Positions 10,418 to 24,333 of a DNA stretch of 64,000 nt are shown here, piece after piece; position 1 is the stretch's first letter, and the number at the start of each line of letters is the position of its first letter. The stretch spans positions 26,912,386-26,976,385 of the forward strand of contig OX344752.2 in assembly GCA_947034885.2 (NCBI GenBank), written 5' to 3'. The translations under genes and the position numbers were made by a program. Under the pieces are notes generated by a model. The model ran no database searches. It saw only the letters and a list, made by a program, of their open reading frames with translations, and was not told the origin of the DNA. Source of the stretch: Thuidium tamariscinum (Eukaryota > Streptophyta > Bryopsida > Hypnales > Thuidiaceae).

Positions 10418-13400
10418 TGAAAGTCTTTAAATGCACCCTATACTTGAAGTACAACTAGACTTGAATGATGGTGCTATACAATCCCATACATGTCTTTCAT
10501 ATGATTTTCATTGTAGTCTAATTTACCTTGAATTCTTACCAATTTCAAATGACAACTTCTTTGACCAAATTACATTGTACCAATCTTGAAATTTTCATAT
10601 TTATAAGCTCAAGCAAATGCAAGTCTATCTTTTTATGCTTCTCATTACCCCATGAAGTCTCAAGGTATTTATTCAATCAAAAACCACTAAAAACTACCAT
10701 TTCTATTGTAAAAAACACACTTTACAAATTGTTTTTTTTTGCATATTTAAGTTTAAGATTTTGAACAAAAATAGTATAAATATGAACTCAAGGAATTTGA
10801 GAAACTTTCACCATATAGATTAGAAGACATTTTTGTTTAAAGTGAAGAAATTTATTTATTTTAATATGTTTTATAATTAGATTATTTGACTTTGAATCTT
10901 CTTAACATACAAATTTTAAAATAAATATTTTGATTTTAAATTTCTTATGTTGAAGATTTAAGTTGAAATTCAAAGGAAAAAAGTGAAAAAAGCAAATATG
11001 ATTTTTATTCTTTAAAAAAGAATTTAAAATAGAAGTAGGTACTAAGTCAAAGGAAAAACTAAATCATCAATAGATTTAAAATGGAATTAAAATACACTAA
11101 TTCCAATAGTGAGATTATTCTAGCAAGCATACTTCAACCTTGTGGATTTTTTTTTGAAAAATTATGAAATTAAGTCTAGAAACAAATCCAAATAACATAT
11201 TATTTTCTCTACAAGTTTCTATTAAAGGTTTGCAAAAGAAGAAGCACCATAACTTTCACAAAACCACTGTAAAAAGCTCCTGATTAAGGTGAAGAATATT
11301 AGATGACATCTAATGTAACAACTTATGTTTTTATCTCAATAATAACATCCAATATAAGATCCTTTTGTCATTGTATTTTATCCCATTGTCACACATGCCT
11401 ACATATTATATGTTATTGTGTTTAATTTAAATTTTAAAGAATTTGTCAATTGATCTTGTGGCAACAAAAAACATTATCAAAATTCTACAAAGTCAACAAT
11501 AAGATTTTTTTTGGTATAAGCTAATCTCTTGTTGCTCAAAATAGTACAATAAAATTTGATGTTCCACTACCTAGACCATGAAGCAATATGAAGTACAATG
11601 AATAATTGTTATAGAATCATCATAAGTGGCTAAAGGAACTTAATACTTAAAAGATATATATTCTACCTTGTGACAACATTTTTTTTCAAAATCTAATCAT
11701 ATTCAATAGTTCACAAGATCTTCTCATTATTGACCGGCTTGGATTGATCACCAATGACAATTTCAAAAATTGCAATTAGTTTCATAATTGGTGGAAAGGT
11801 AGTTCAAATCAAGGGAATTCTAGGCCTTTTCATGAAAATATAATTCTATTGAATTTTTTAGGATAAAAAATTTGATTAGCTTTCTAGAAATATAATTTTT
11901 ATTTCCACCAATTCCTAGGAGCAATAGTTATGCCATCCAAACTAAAAAGTTGGTGAAGATAGGCAATAGAAGAAAACCATAGAAACTTGAAATCATGTAA
12001 AAAATTTAATTTCTCATGGATTATATTTTTGTCTATGTAGAGATATGATTCATTCCATTTGAATAAGGAAATGGAAAATAAATGAAGCATTTTATTTTGT
12101 AAGCAACATTAACAAATTCTTCTAAAAAAAATTTACTAGATTTATTTTTGAATTTGAACTTTCACAATTTTTTAGAAAATATCCCATATGGTTAAATTTT
12201 CTTGCTAGAAAATTTTCATAATTGAAATTAGTGTAGATCACTTCTATGGCTTACATATATTAAAAATTTATTGTATCCTTCCACCTCATATCTACTTGAC
12301 TAAATATTTTGAAAAGAATGAAATTTTTCTTCCCAACTTTTCAACTCAATTCCTTTGTATGAAAGTTTTCAAATTTAAAATGTGTAGTAGAAAAGAGTTA
12401 GTTAAACGGATTCAAAGATTGTACAATCTAATCATAATAGGTACCAAAAAAAATTATTTTCTTCATTTGAAATACTTATATCTTATAATCAATACAATCA
12501 AAGTTTTTGAAATTTCTTCTAAACATTCTTATACTTGTATAGTACAAGATCCTACTATTGGATATGCAAAAGAAATAACTATTTTGGAAATATTTGCTTT
12601 TCACATTAGAATAAGAATTTTTTAGTATTTTTGACAAAATCGTTACAAAAAATTTGGACCTTGTTGAAGGCCATGAGACTACTTCTATAGCAATGCAATT
12701 ATTTTTTAAAAAAATTGATGGAAATGATGTGGCACTACTAGTTCTAAATAAAATTGGTGATTTGAATTTTTTTTAATTTCTTCAATTTCTTCAATTTTTA
12801 CTTTATTTTTTTTTGTATCTGCACTATCGTTGAAAATCAAATGAAAGTTAACAACCCTCTATAGGGTTTGATTTTTTTTTAATGAATGGCCTTGAGCCTT
12901 AAAGGGTAGAGATTTCTTTCATTCATATAAACTAACAACTATTTTATGACCACACTTAGAGCTGTACTACAATATGCTATGACAATCCATGTGGAAAAAG
13001 TGCCTTGCAACATTGCAAGTATTTTTTTAAAACATCTACTCTTTATTAGTCTTAGTCATTGTTTTCCTACAGTTGGGAAGGGGCTATTAGGCAAATTAAT
13101 TAAAAATGAAGCTCTTATCTTGTTTCCTAATGTATTGTCAAATTTGGGTGAGTTCATGAAATAATTTAATCTTTAAAGAACATTTGAGGCCCAAACTTGG
13201 ATTTCAAATTTTTTCTTAAATGGGCATCACATAGCTTGAATTTTCAAATGACCAATCAATGATGACCCTCCAACGTCCTCAAGCCCATGGGCAAACTCAA
13301 AGTCACTATTCAAATTCTTTATCAAACTTTCCAATGCAAAAACTACAATTTTAAATATATAAAGGTTCAAAACTTCAATGCTTAGATTTACAAATGCATA

Positions 13401-14264
13401 CTGTAAAGACAAAGAAAATGGTACCAAAAAAAATAGCATGTACTTGAGTATTAGAGAAGTTTTTCTAGAAATTCTTTGAAAATCTAACTCTATAAGTTAG
13501 ATTTGTGTTGAAGGATTAAGAAAGATGTGTGTTGAATTGCATTCCATAACATCTACAACAATTTGACTATGATTACTATTTCACTTCATTACAACAAATG
13601 TGATGGAAAGGAGATGTTTCATAGGCTCCTCTATCAACATAGATTTGTTCTTTACAATATATGGAACAAGGTTCAAAAACAATTTGCTATAGATATATTT
13701 AATTATTAATTATTGTACATTCATTGTTTCTTGAATTAGATTTGTCTTCCACTCTTTAGACTCCCATGTTACTTTTGGGTGCATTGTGCATTGTGTGACT
13801 TTGTGTCACAATGCACCCAAAAAAATTTGAATTTTTTAAGAAAAATAATAAATCCCCCCTTCCCTTCGTCCCGTGGACCCCCCAGGGTTTAAAAAGAATT
13901 AATTAAAATTAATTCCCTCCCAACCCTTGCTCTACTTGTAATTTTGATAATCCAATTAACTTGACAATCAATATGGGACAATTCAAAATCATGTATCCTA
14001 TATCCTGTATCCACTCTCATATCCATATTCATACCCATATACATATCAGGTATCCACATCCGTATTTGATATTGTATCCATATTTTGTATTTATATAGTA
14101 TCCATATCTATATTTTAAATTTATATTTGGATGGCTCATATTAAATCTCACAAAGATCAATGTCTTGTGATTGATTTTGCTCAGAAATCAATTGCATTTT
14201 AGGGGGGAAGTATTGTTTTCAAAAAAATCAGTAGCATATGATTTTTGGAAGAGGGGGGGGGGAC
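10418..14264. other. Long AT-rich gene desert
   Basis: About 3.8 kb of very AT-rich DNA. Open frames up to about 109 codons exist (for example 12296-12625 +), but they are biased to AT-rich codons, have no recognisable motif and are not linked to splice-consistent exons. The only structured item is the palindrome at 13773-13823. Confidence 0.5.
13773..13823. repeat. Near-perfect palindrome TTTTGGGTGCATTGTG
   Basis: TTTTGGGTGCATTGTG and its reverse complement CACAATGCACCCAAAA are separated by about 19 bp, giving a stable hairpin. It could be a very small MITE or a decayed element end. No gene context suggests a terminator. Confidence 0.7.
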
Positions 14265-14841
14265 TAAGGTAGGAGGTCCATAAAGTGACCATCTAAGCAT
14301 TGAAGCTGAATTTTGGAGAGGGAAAACATCTTCAAATATTTTTCAATAAATTTTTTTTGAAAGACAAGAAGAAATGACATCCAACCCAAGTTGTTTCATA
14401 TTTTTTGGAGCTTTGTGGAATTATTTATGAAGTTTTGAAGCTGAAAGCCATAGGGCTCTAAAAGCAACCACCTCCTAGAATGTACATAGTTTGTACATTT
14501 TGGTATATTAAGGCCATATTTGTTATATTGAGACTTTTTGCGGATTTTGAGACAAAATGCTAGTTATTGTAAAATTCATTTAAAAAATAATATTTGAAAT
14601 TAAAAATAAATAATGCTCAAATTGTGATTCTATAATGAAATTCTAAAAATTGGTGTTGTTGCCTATTTATAAAAAAATGCTAGTGAAGAGATAAAGTGGT
14701 TTATCCTTGAGTCAAGGATAAAAATGAGACTACGAAAAGTCTCAATATAACAAATATGGCCTTTATTGCAAAAAGCAAAATATACCTCCGAGTCATGTTT
14801 GGTTCAAAATGACCTATTGGAGTTCTAGCCTCCTACCTTAA
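14265..14841 (+). mobile_element. AAGGTAGGAGGTCC-family MITE with a second MITE inserted
   Basis: Left end AAGGTAGGAGGTCCATAAAG and right end GCCTCCTACCTT are inverted. It shares GAATTTTGGAGAGGGAAAAC and the following GACATC/TTTCATATTTTTT region with the copies at 61544, 62770 and 63150. The length is inflated by the nested element at 14510-14763. Non-coding. Confidence 0.85.
14510..14763. mobile_element. AAGGCCATATTTG MITE nested in another MITE
   Basis: AAGGCCATATTTGTTATATT at the left, and its reverse complement ending ATGGCCTT at the right, form near-perfect inverted repeats of about 29 bp that continue as AGTCTCAATATAAC. The flanks on both sides read TATT, consistent with a 4-bp target duplication, or a shorter one with chance extension. 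The host MITE continues on both sides, which places this insertion later. Confidence 0.85.
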
Positions 14842-15701
14842 TGGTAAACTAAGAGGTCATTGCCTTTTTTGGATGCATTGGCATTGTGATACCAAAAGTA
14901 GAAAAAACAACCTCTATAATGAGCTTTCTAATATATTCCAATTGACACTTAGTGGTTGAATGGTATAGACTTGATACCTAAAGGATTGGGGGTGTTCTTC
15001 AAGAGAAATTGTCAAAAATTGCGATTTTTTAATTACATAGTCCAAAATTGATAATCCAAACCTTTTCCAAAATTTCAACCATACTTAAAACACTAGGCTA
15101 CTTTAACATGTTGGAAAAATTTCAGTCCATTGGCCCATGGGGATTGAATAATTACAACATTTGAAGTAGAAGAAAACAAATTATTTTCATACTTGAGAAA
15201 TGGAGTTAGCAAAGTTCAAGCCCTCATTATGGCTTTGGGTTTATTCTAAGCCATCAAGATCAAAGTTTATTCAAGCCATCAAGGTTAGAGACAAACATTT
15301 GGAATATGTGGGAAAATAATTAAGAATTTTGACATCATAGATTGCAAGATAATAGGGCTTGATGTTAGAAGAAAATGGCTTCTTACAAAAGTTGCCTTCA
15401 CATAGCTAACAAAATTGAACTCTGCTTAGAGTGTGATTTGCAAAATAAGTTTTATTTGGACAATTTTCACAAGTGCTATATTTTATTAGTTACAATTATG
15501 CAAAATTTTAAAATTTGATGAGGATTTTAGCAAGAAATGCCCGAGAGATGCCTAAACTACCCAAATTTTTTGGATAAGCATAACTTGTGACTTTAGTATC
15601 TAATCAAAATTTAATTAAAATTTTCATAAAACAAATGAATGTTGAATGTTACCAAGCATGTGACCTGATAATCACAATTCTAGAGATGTACTCTTAACCC
15701 A
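14842..15701. other. AT-rich intergenic DNA
   Basis: No gene or further repeat structure was recognised. Confidence 0.45.
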
Positions 15702-16355
15702 TTGACCCCTAAATGCCCAAGGATTGTTTTGAGTTTCTTGAAATTTGCTCTAAATTGAACAAAATGCTAACATTTTGGTTAGTTGTATCAATTTTTAAAA
15801 AATGTAACCTTATGAATTCAAACTAGACATGTTAGCAATCACATGAAAAAAGAAAACACATCAATATCACTTATGAAGTGAAAGATTATAATGTTTGACC
15901 ATGAGGTTGTTGAAATTGCAAAAGAGATGTGAAGTGTTTTTATCCTCTTTTTGGAAGTCAAACTTGAAAAGTTAGGGACCAAAAAGATATGAGGTTAAAG
16001 GGCCTAACATATATAATTCCAATCAATTTATAGCTTCTCATAATCTACTCAACAACTTTTTTAGTTGAATTTTGAATGTGATTTATTCTCTAAGATCTCA
16101 TGTATTTGAGGCTCATTTTCAAGAACTCTCAACACTACGGAAAGTCAAGATTGCAATGGGTACCCTTACACAAAATCTTGAATAGAAAAATCACTATCAT
16201 TCACTTTTCAAATCAGATTTTTGGCATTGAAATTAGACTTCAAAAAGAACTTTTCAAAAATAAAAACTACTAAAAATAAAAACTTGGTTAGGTTTTATTT
16301 AACTTCAAAGTTTTGCAAACACTAGATTTTGGTGCCTTGGGCATTCAAGGGTTAA
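15702..16355 (-). mobile_element. TTAA-ended element, uninterrupted copy
   Basis: The left end reads TGACCCCTAAATGCCCAAGG (a slightly decayed TTAACCCC) and the right end reads GGGCATTCAAGGGTTAA. It is inverted relative to the copies at 9499 and 17936. The interior shares motifs with them, such as TTCTCCTAACATATATAATTCC-like stretches and CAATGGGTACCC. About 654 bp, no coding frame. Confidence 0.75.
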
Positions 16356-17935
16356 GGATTGGTTAATTACTTTTTGGTTGATATTGACACTTTTTCATTG
16401 GTATCTAGAGTTTTAGAATGAATTTGAATGTGGACAAAAGAGGACTAAAGGTGTAGAAAAGGGGAATTGAATTCATTGGAAAAACAATAACAAAAATTTG
16501 TACTAGCATGTGGTTTGGTAGCCAAAAATAATAATAAAATATGGGTTGAAGATACAAAACTCTTCCAACAAGAGAACCTTCAATTGGCAAAAAAGTTTAT
16601 TGTAGAAAGGCCCAAATAATCATGCTAATTCCATTAGTATGCTTAGATCTTTTAAATACATCATGATTTGCTGGATTTTTTTCCACACTTCGCTTAGGAC
16701 TAGAAAATGTTTTGTCTACTCTTAAAATCAACCATAGTCCTTAATGGATTAATCCCTAAAGTCCTAATGCCTTTTTTTTGGATCAAAAACAGTCAAAACT
16801 CCCATTTCTATTGCAAAGGGGATAAAACTTCTAAAATTGAATTTTTAGGAAATCTAACTAGAGGAGCTTGTACTCACCTAGTCTAAAAATGTATAGAAGA
16901 AATTTCAAAAACTTTGAATATATCAATTGCAAGATATTTGCATGTAAAGTAAAGAAAACAAAATTTTCTATACCCTATTCAATTAGATTTTTTGGCTTCA
17001 AATCTTCTTTGCTACTAAATTTTGATTTTCTAATTATTTATGCTAAAGAATTGAGTTGAAAGTCTAGGAAATAAATTCAAATAAAATACACTTAAATTTC
17101 ATTCATTAAAAAATTGTTAAATAGAAGGAGGTCTAAGATTGAAAGAAAAATTAAACCATTAATAGCTATGATATGGAATCAAAATACAATAATCCTAATG
17201 GTGAAACTATTGTAGCAAGCAAACCTTACCTTGTCAAATTTTTTTGAGAAATTATAAAAATTACATTAAAAATTGAATTCTTGAAATTATTTTCTCAAGA
17301 AGGTGCTTTGATTGTCCAAAAAACAAGATTGTCCTTAACTTTCTCATTACTAGTCCAAATTGAATGAACCAAGTCTTTACATTTAAAAATATATATAATA
17401 TTCTATTAAAAAAATTAACAACTAAGAAAATCCAATTTTTTTTACTTTTTTAGGGTTGTTCCATGGGCGGCTTTTTAGACTTCAGGTGGCATGACTTTTG
17501 CTCCTAGACATTGATTGAAAAAAATTATATACCCCAAAAGCTAATCAAATTTCCTATCTTCAAAAAAAAGTTTCAAAAAAGCATGTCAAAAATTGAGATC
17601 ACACAAACCTACCCAAAATTTTAGGAGTCGCTGTACAGACTTTGGGACTTTCAAGGTTAATAAACAAAACAAAAGAAATAAACAAATTGATTAATTTTTT
17701 GTTTGGATGGTTATTATCGATGGATTTAGAGTAAAGTTTGGCTAGAATATGGATTTATATAGTCTAAATATAGACTACAAAATGTCTTATTATGTTTATA
17801 TCAACAAATCATGTCTATGGAGTGCATGGTTATGAAAGGGGTTGATTGAAGATGGCTTGTACTCTTGCTCAGTTTAGTGCATGTAGTTTTTGGTGTATTT
17901 GACTAATATCAAGAAACCTAAGACAATGTAAGAAT
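16356..17935. other. AT-rich intergenic DNA
   Basis: Short open frames only, without protein-family character. Nothing else recognised. Confidence 0.45.
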
Positions 17936-18590
17936 TTAACTCCTAAATGCCTAAGGCATCAAATTTTGGTATTGACAATACTTTAAAGTTAAATAAAACC
18001 TAACTAAGTTCCTAGTTTTAGAAGTTTATATTTTGAAAGATTCTTTTTGAAGTCTAGTTTTAGCATATCAAAAATCTAACTTTGAGAATGAGTGATTTAT
18101 GATTTTTCTACTCAAGATTTTGTGCAAGAGTGTCCATTGCAATCTTGATTGTTTGCAATGTTGAGGGCTCTTGGAAATTAGCCCCACATAGACTAGATCT
18201 TGGAAAAAAATTGCATTAGGAATTCATTTAAAAGAATTGTAGAGTAGATTTTGAAAAGTCATAAATTGATCAGGGTTATGCATATTAGGCCCTTTAATCT
18301 CATATTTTTTTGATGATCAATTGTTTAGATTTGACATGTGAAAAGAAGATTGAAAGACTTGAAATCACTTTTGCAATTTTAACACTTCAATTATCACACA
18401 TTGTATTCATTCAATTTGTAAGTGATATTATTGTCTGTTTTTTAAATTTGTAGTTTACAATATGTCTACTTTGAATTTGAATTAATAAAATTGAAAAAGA
18501 TTGATAAAACTTATCAAAATGTTGTCTTTTTGTTCAATTTAGAGGAAATTCTTAGAAGTTTAAAAAAGGTATCGGGCATGTAGAGGTTTT
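17936..18590 (+). mobile_element. TTAA-ended element, third copy
   Basis: Begins TTAACTCCTAAATGCCTAAG and is collinear with the copy at 9499 for most of its length. The right end (GGGCATGTAGAGGTTTTAGG) is decayed relative to the consensus GGCATTTAGGGGTTAA. It has no nested insertion, so it serves as the empty-site reference for the MITE at 9731-10002. Confidence 0.7.
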
Positions 18591-19109
18591 AGGACTATGT
18601 ACCTGATAAAAAAAACTCTTGAAAATTCAAGTGGGATCATATGAAGATCATCTTAGTTAGTGAATGTTTTCAAAACTTGGATACAAAATGGAACATTCTT
18701 CATTAGGAGTACACAATCCTTAGTTTTGTGGCATTCACACTCCCAGTAGGCAAGGTAATGAAGTTTTGAAGTTTTCATGAATTAAAAAATTAAATGTTAC
18801 TGTTTAATTTTGTTTTATTGTTCTGTGCCAACGGCACAGGGCATGTACCATTCTACATGAACCATCCGTTGGAATCATCACACAATAAATCAACCAGCCT
18901 CAAGGGTGGTAAATGTCCTATTCAATATTCATCACTTCCATGTGTACCTAGTAATGAAACCCCAGCCCCTTCCATGTGACTCTCATTAAGTTTGGCAGCA
19001 CTCATGACCTCAGTTTCAAACATACCCAACTAGTACACTCTTTCACCCAGCAACACATACAGTCCAAATTTGATTTGATACGGACTGCTTCAAGCAATGT
19101 AACCATCCA
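18591..19109 (-). other. 3' flank of COP1
   Basis: Lies downstream of the COP1 stop codon on the minus strand and probably includes its 3' UTR. The composition is less AT-rich close to the gene. No separate gene seen. Confidence 0.4.
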
Positions 19110-22100
19110 TCAAGGAGCCAATTTCAGTACTTTAATTATGCCCTGAGAGTTGGCCGCCAACATGGTCGGGCTCTCACTCTTCCAGCAGACTGCACTAATG
19201 AAGTGGCGAATAGCATTGTCGTCATCTTCAGCATTCGAGGAAAACTCATGACAAGAAGATGGAACTGACATTTCCTGTAAAAGAGCATCTGAACCGTGAG
19301 AAATAGTCCACAAAGCAAAATCTTCGACAAAGGTTAAGAATTTAAACATTAAAAAAAGGATCAGTTAGGATTCCAGAAAAACGAGTGACATCACTCAGTT
19401 GAGTGGTGCATACCTTATGATACACGAAGACCTCATTTGTCTCACTGCCGCAAGCGATGTACTCACTATTTACAGCCAGTCCTACAAAATTCTTCTCGTT
19501 GGTGTGCACTCTGAGCGTCCGTATCTGCAGAGTGGAGAAAAATTAGAAATTGCAACACGATGCAAACCACGTTTTCAGATTGCAAGTCCTTTCTCAAGAG
19601 GATCTTTCACATTCCACAAACCGTGACAAGGGGGAGTTCAGCTGACCCAGTCAGAAACATTCTCCTGCTTACCACTCTTCTAAAAAAACGCATAGATAAT
19701 AAGTCAAGTTCTCCAGAGCACATTCATGTAATTAGAAAGTTTAATAACTACGTACAGAGCAATTAGTCTGAACGTCCCACAGTCGTAATGTGCTGTCAGT
19801 GGAAGCTGATGCTAGCTCATTTGGAGATAAAAATTTCACATAAGACACGGCTTTTTCGTGACCCTTGAATACAAAAAGTGGGTTGCTTGGATTCCGCAAG
19901 TCAAAATAATGAATGCTGTGATCGGCTGAACCAGCCTGCAACCAACAGAATACACATTGTGACGTGTGATACGATGCAATCAGGATGCACGAGATAACAC
20001 AACGAATCGATTCCGATACTCAAGCTTCAAGTGAGATGCATAAACAAACCACGTAAAAACTGTACAAGTTAAAATCGGAACTAGAACTAAACAAAAGGAC
20101 GTTGAAAAGAGATCCAGTACTTACAGCAATATGAATACTCGAACCAGGATTAAAATTCACACAGCAGATATTGGCCTTCATATCTATGCTAATAGCGCTA
20201 GCTTCCTGTTTGGTGCACCAAACTTTTATCTGTAAAAGCCATTCATCTGCGAATCAGTGCTCGTGCTACACCGAAATTGGCTAATTGTCTGGGCAAAGAA
20301 TTAGTGTGCGTAAGAACGGTGACACTGTATGATTAGGCCCTTTGATATATGTCACTATCAGATGCTAAGTTCTTATGCTGTATTAAGTGAATAATTGACT
20401 GTAAATATTGGTCTCATAATTAGCTGAAAATAGAGTAGTTTAAAATCCATTACCTACCCACCCACCCACCCCAAGTCGTGTGATAGAACCTATAACGTAG
20501 ACCTCATCAAAAGAGTCAAAGAGGAAACCATTTTATCCATCGAAGCAAGTTTCAACAGCAAGCTAAAACAAATGCCATGAGATAGACCTTGCCATCATCA
20601 CTTCCAGAGACCAACATTGATGGGTCTGTCCGGGAAAAATCAACACTCCAGGCGCGCTTCTCGTGTTCCTCATACTCCATAACACTCTGGCAATAGTAGA
20701 TTGCAAGCAGAAATGTCAATACGTGTAGCCAGAACATAACAACGACGATTCCATTAGCAGTATTTCATTACAATGGCGTGGTGCACCCTCAAGAAAGGGA
20801 GGAAATGATTTAAGGAGCCGGGATGGAATGGGGGCGGATATACTAGCTTAGGGTGCACAATATTGTGGATGCAATGCAGTTTGCACATTAATTTGCAAAT
20901 CTATCGGCACAACAAAGCTAATGCAGACGTCAAAAAGGCACATGGAATACTGCCAATTTGAAGGAATTCACTTTAGAACTCAAAAACAATACATGAAGTA
21001 TGGTATAATCATAAACGTACATGTTACAAAGTAAAATTTAATCTACCCACTATTAAGGTCAACGCAACATAGCTCAATATTGATAATATGATCAGTGCAT
21101 GAACCTAAAAATTTACCTGTCTGCGGTTGACATCCCATACAGTCACAATGCCTTCATAGTCGCTACTGGCAAGCAGGGGCTTCTCAGATTTATTCCAACT
21201 TAGGCAGCTGAGCTTGGATCGTGTTGAGATATCTGCAACTGGACTGTGAACATCTACCAGTTCATCTAAAACCTGCTTGCATTCAAGTCAACCTATTAAA
21301 ACTGTTCCATTCATATTCCACTAGCAACTCTCATAGTGGTAAAAAAGGCTGCCCAACAAAAAAGAAAATTGAGATACCTCAGCGCTTCCCACAATTTACA
21401 AACAATTAACGAATCGATTAGCAGTCCTGAAGGTACCGTTGAAAAATCAAAGACTTTAATCCGCCTTGAAACACCAGCAGTTGCAAACAGCTCATCATCC
21501 TGACCAAAATCGATACTGCAGAAGCAGAAGCCCAGATAAGTACCGATCTCTGTAGTATGCAGTGTCAAATTACATGCACTCTAGATTACACCACTATTAC
21601 AATTCTAAGAAAAGTCATACAAAACGCTTTTTCGGATGCAGACCGTAAATTCAACAGCAAAGAAATCGACAAGCCAGAAGTAGATGTCGAACACAAACTG
21701 ACTAACTCACAAGCGACTCTGCTTGAAGGTCACGCACAACGCACGAAGTATTGGTCAAAACTAGATTACCTAGACACAATGCTCGCGGACGTTTGGAAAG
21801 GATCGCCATCATGGAGCTCAGCAACAACACGAAGACGACTGCCCACATTCACCACAAGGCGAAATGAAGTCAGTTCCTAGAATACTAACGATGGATCCTC
21901 AAAGTTCTTTATTGGCCTCAACAATGACACTCCAATTCAGAACTCCAGCAAATTTTTGCATCAAGACGAACAGAAATGAAATCGACAATCTCTGTATGCA
22001 CTGAACTACACGGAACGGGGATTCAGTGAAAAAGGGTTGGACAACAACTAAAACCGTCATAATATCTGTGAAGTTCAGAACCAGGCATCAGACAAAATTC

Positions 22101-24333
22101 GGAGTCTTGAGATGCGCCTATCGACTATCAAATGCGATGTCATACCTGTAGCGGGTGTAGGCGGTGAGCATGGAATGAAAGTCATCTAAACCATCATAAT
22201 AACTATCCGAACTTCTGCAAACATCCTTTTCAATAACCGATTCATGCAACTGCTTCCGACGATGTTTAATGCCAACTTGCCGTCTTCTCAACAAATAAGC
22301 TTCTTGCAACTCATCAAACTGCAGATCGCCAACAAAACATAAGTCGCATTCTCAAATTATAGGTGACGGAAAATTAAAAATTACCCATTAGAATAGATTA
22401 TTAATGTCTGAGCACTTGAACAGGAATACAAGCACTGGAGAACTTGGCTAGAATTTAAATGGGTTATTTAAGATCGAGAGTGCAATGTGCGAGAAGACTT
22501 TTAATCCTCACAACATTTGAGTACTCACAAAGACAACGATGACTAACTTTGAGAAAAATGGCACAGGCAAAAATATACCTGAGCTAGTACTCTACGCTTC
22601 TTGGCTACTTTATGTACACCTGCAGATTCACCACGAGTGCCTACCGACGTATAATCCTCTAAGGAACAGTCACGCTTTTCTAAGTCTCTACTTTTTAGTC
22701 CCTCCGCCCTATACATCTCTTCTTCGTCGACTGGAACGGACGCGACACCCGGCCAACCTCGCAATACCAATTCTGGATCTCCATAGCTTGTACTTTCGCA
22801 GCCTGGGAATCTATTAATATCATATAATGGAGATTCCACAAGTGCTCTATTGTCGTATCTATCTTTCGACAGTATAAGCCGGCTGTGCCGTCTCTTAACT
22901 ATGGCTATATCATCATCCAGAAAATGGAGATCATTCCGGACCTGTATCACATATCACGAAGTTGCTCGCCGTTTAGTACATTTCGAGATGCAGTGTTGTA
23001 CAAACCTACAATGATTCTAAACCTTCAGCCAACCTAGGTGTCAATGTAGTCAGTTACAGTAGAACTCGTGATCAACTCCGAATACATCAGTCCATTGAGC
23101 ATAGTTTTACATGCTAAACCACAGACGGATGGGAAAGAGACATACTTTGCAAACGTTTCAGAAAGTGAAGATCTTAAGAAATTGAACCTTCAACCACAGA
23201 ACCTCATCCATCGCGAGGAACACCAAATTTACTAAATCCATGGATGTACATGTGAACTTCTGGTCCTGACATGACCGCGATTAAACATTGGAAAGTTAAC
23301 GAGAATAAAGGAAAAAAGATAAAAACGGAGCACTCACCTCATTCATCTTCTCTTCCTTCCGAAGTTGCGAACGATGCAAAAAATCAAGTAAGACCTCCGT
23401 GTGTGATTCAGCCTCTTCATTCTCAATCTTCTCCTTCCTTTCGGTGAGAAGTATCCATAAGGAATTAAACTCCTCAGCGGGCAAATCTGCTCCCTAAGGT
23501 CCCATGATTTCAATTAGACATGTGCACAGGACGTCCAGGCAGCAAAATAGAACACACTCTATTCAAATTTGACTCCTTCACTAACACAATTCCTCCCAAG
23601 AGAAGACGTTTACATGTCACCAAGCATGCTGACTCTTCGGAATTTCTGAAACTTTGGTGGCGAAGTTATGCTGATCAGAGAGATTTCAAGCCATAACTAC
23701 GAATCAGTTAGCTTCATAGTTTCACGAGCAAGATAATGGGCACAGTAAACTCCTCATCACACCAGCCAAATCACCGTGCCATCACTGGCACGGTTCAATT
23801 TGACAGTACATTAATCCATAGAGGCAACGTACAAGGACTTGCCTGCTCCAACGCAAGACGTAGATGCTCTGCCGGCGAGACATTGCTTAATATCTTCGAT
23901 GCCGATGCTTTTTTCATCAACTGCAACCGAGAAAATCAGAATCCGAGTTAGACACAGTTCCACCTTCGGCACATTCGTCTCTTAAATGGGATCACGGTCT
24001 TCTAGCCTCAACCTTAGAGTCCTACAACCCTGTTACGCTTCAACAGATAGGGCACGACATTACCTTTGAGAGGAGCGTATTCGGCCATAGTTGGTCGACT
24101 GTGAGGTATTGAGCACAGATAGGGCAATTGTTCGTATTCTTCAAGTGGGTCACAATGCATGCGGAGCAAAAACTGTGCCCGCAGCGGGTGAGGAAAGCAT
24201 TCTCCATTGTCTGCAAACAGATTGGACACAAGAAATCTCTGTCCAAGTCCGCCCTAGCGCGAACAGCGGACTCATATTTCTGCTCTAAACGAAACCGTGT
24301 CTCCGACAACGGTTCCTCGTTCGCCGACTCCAT
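19110..24333 (-). CDS. COP1: COP1 RING-finger/WD40 E3 ubiquitin ligase, 13 exons, 667 aa, complete
   Basis: Minus-strand exons: 24333-24064, 23920-23843, 23493-23338, 22941-22579, 22318-22146, 21838-21770, 21515-21437, 21272-21117, 20686-20588, 20229-20125, 19935-19756, 19524-19414, 19274-19110. All phases join; the sum is 2004 nt (667 aa plus stop, against 675 aa in Arabidopsis). A C3HC4 RING spans residues 36-73 (C36, C39, C51, H53, C56, C59, C70, C73). A coiled-coil region follows (about 120-215), then a basic KKRR nuclear-localisation-like motif (282-285), then seven WD40 repeats (about 370-667) ending [19 protein letters not shown]1 is the substrate receptor that, with SPA proteins, directs light-signalling factors such as HY5 to the proteasome in the dark. 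The ATG chosen has an in-frame stop upstream. Intron 2 has a GC donor (CAG then GCAAGT). Confidence 0.97.

Noticed and set aside
12296-12625. 109-codon open frame in the AT-rich desert
   Set aside because: Composition driven by AT-rich codons (Ile/Lys/Phe/Asn), no motif, no splice-linked neighbours.
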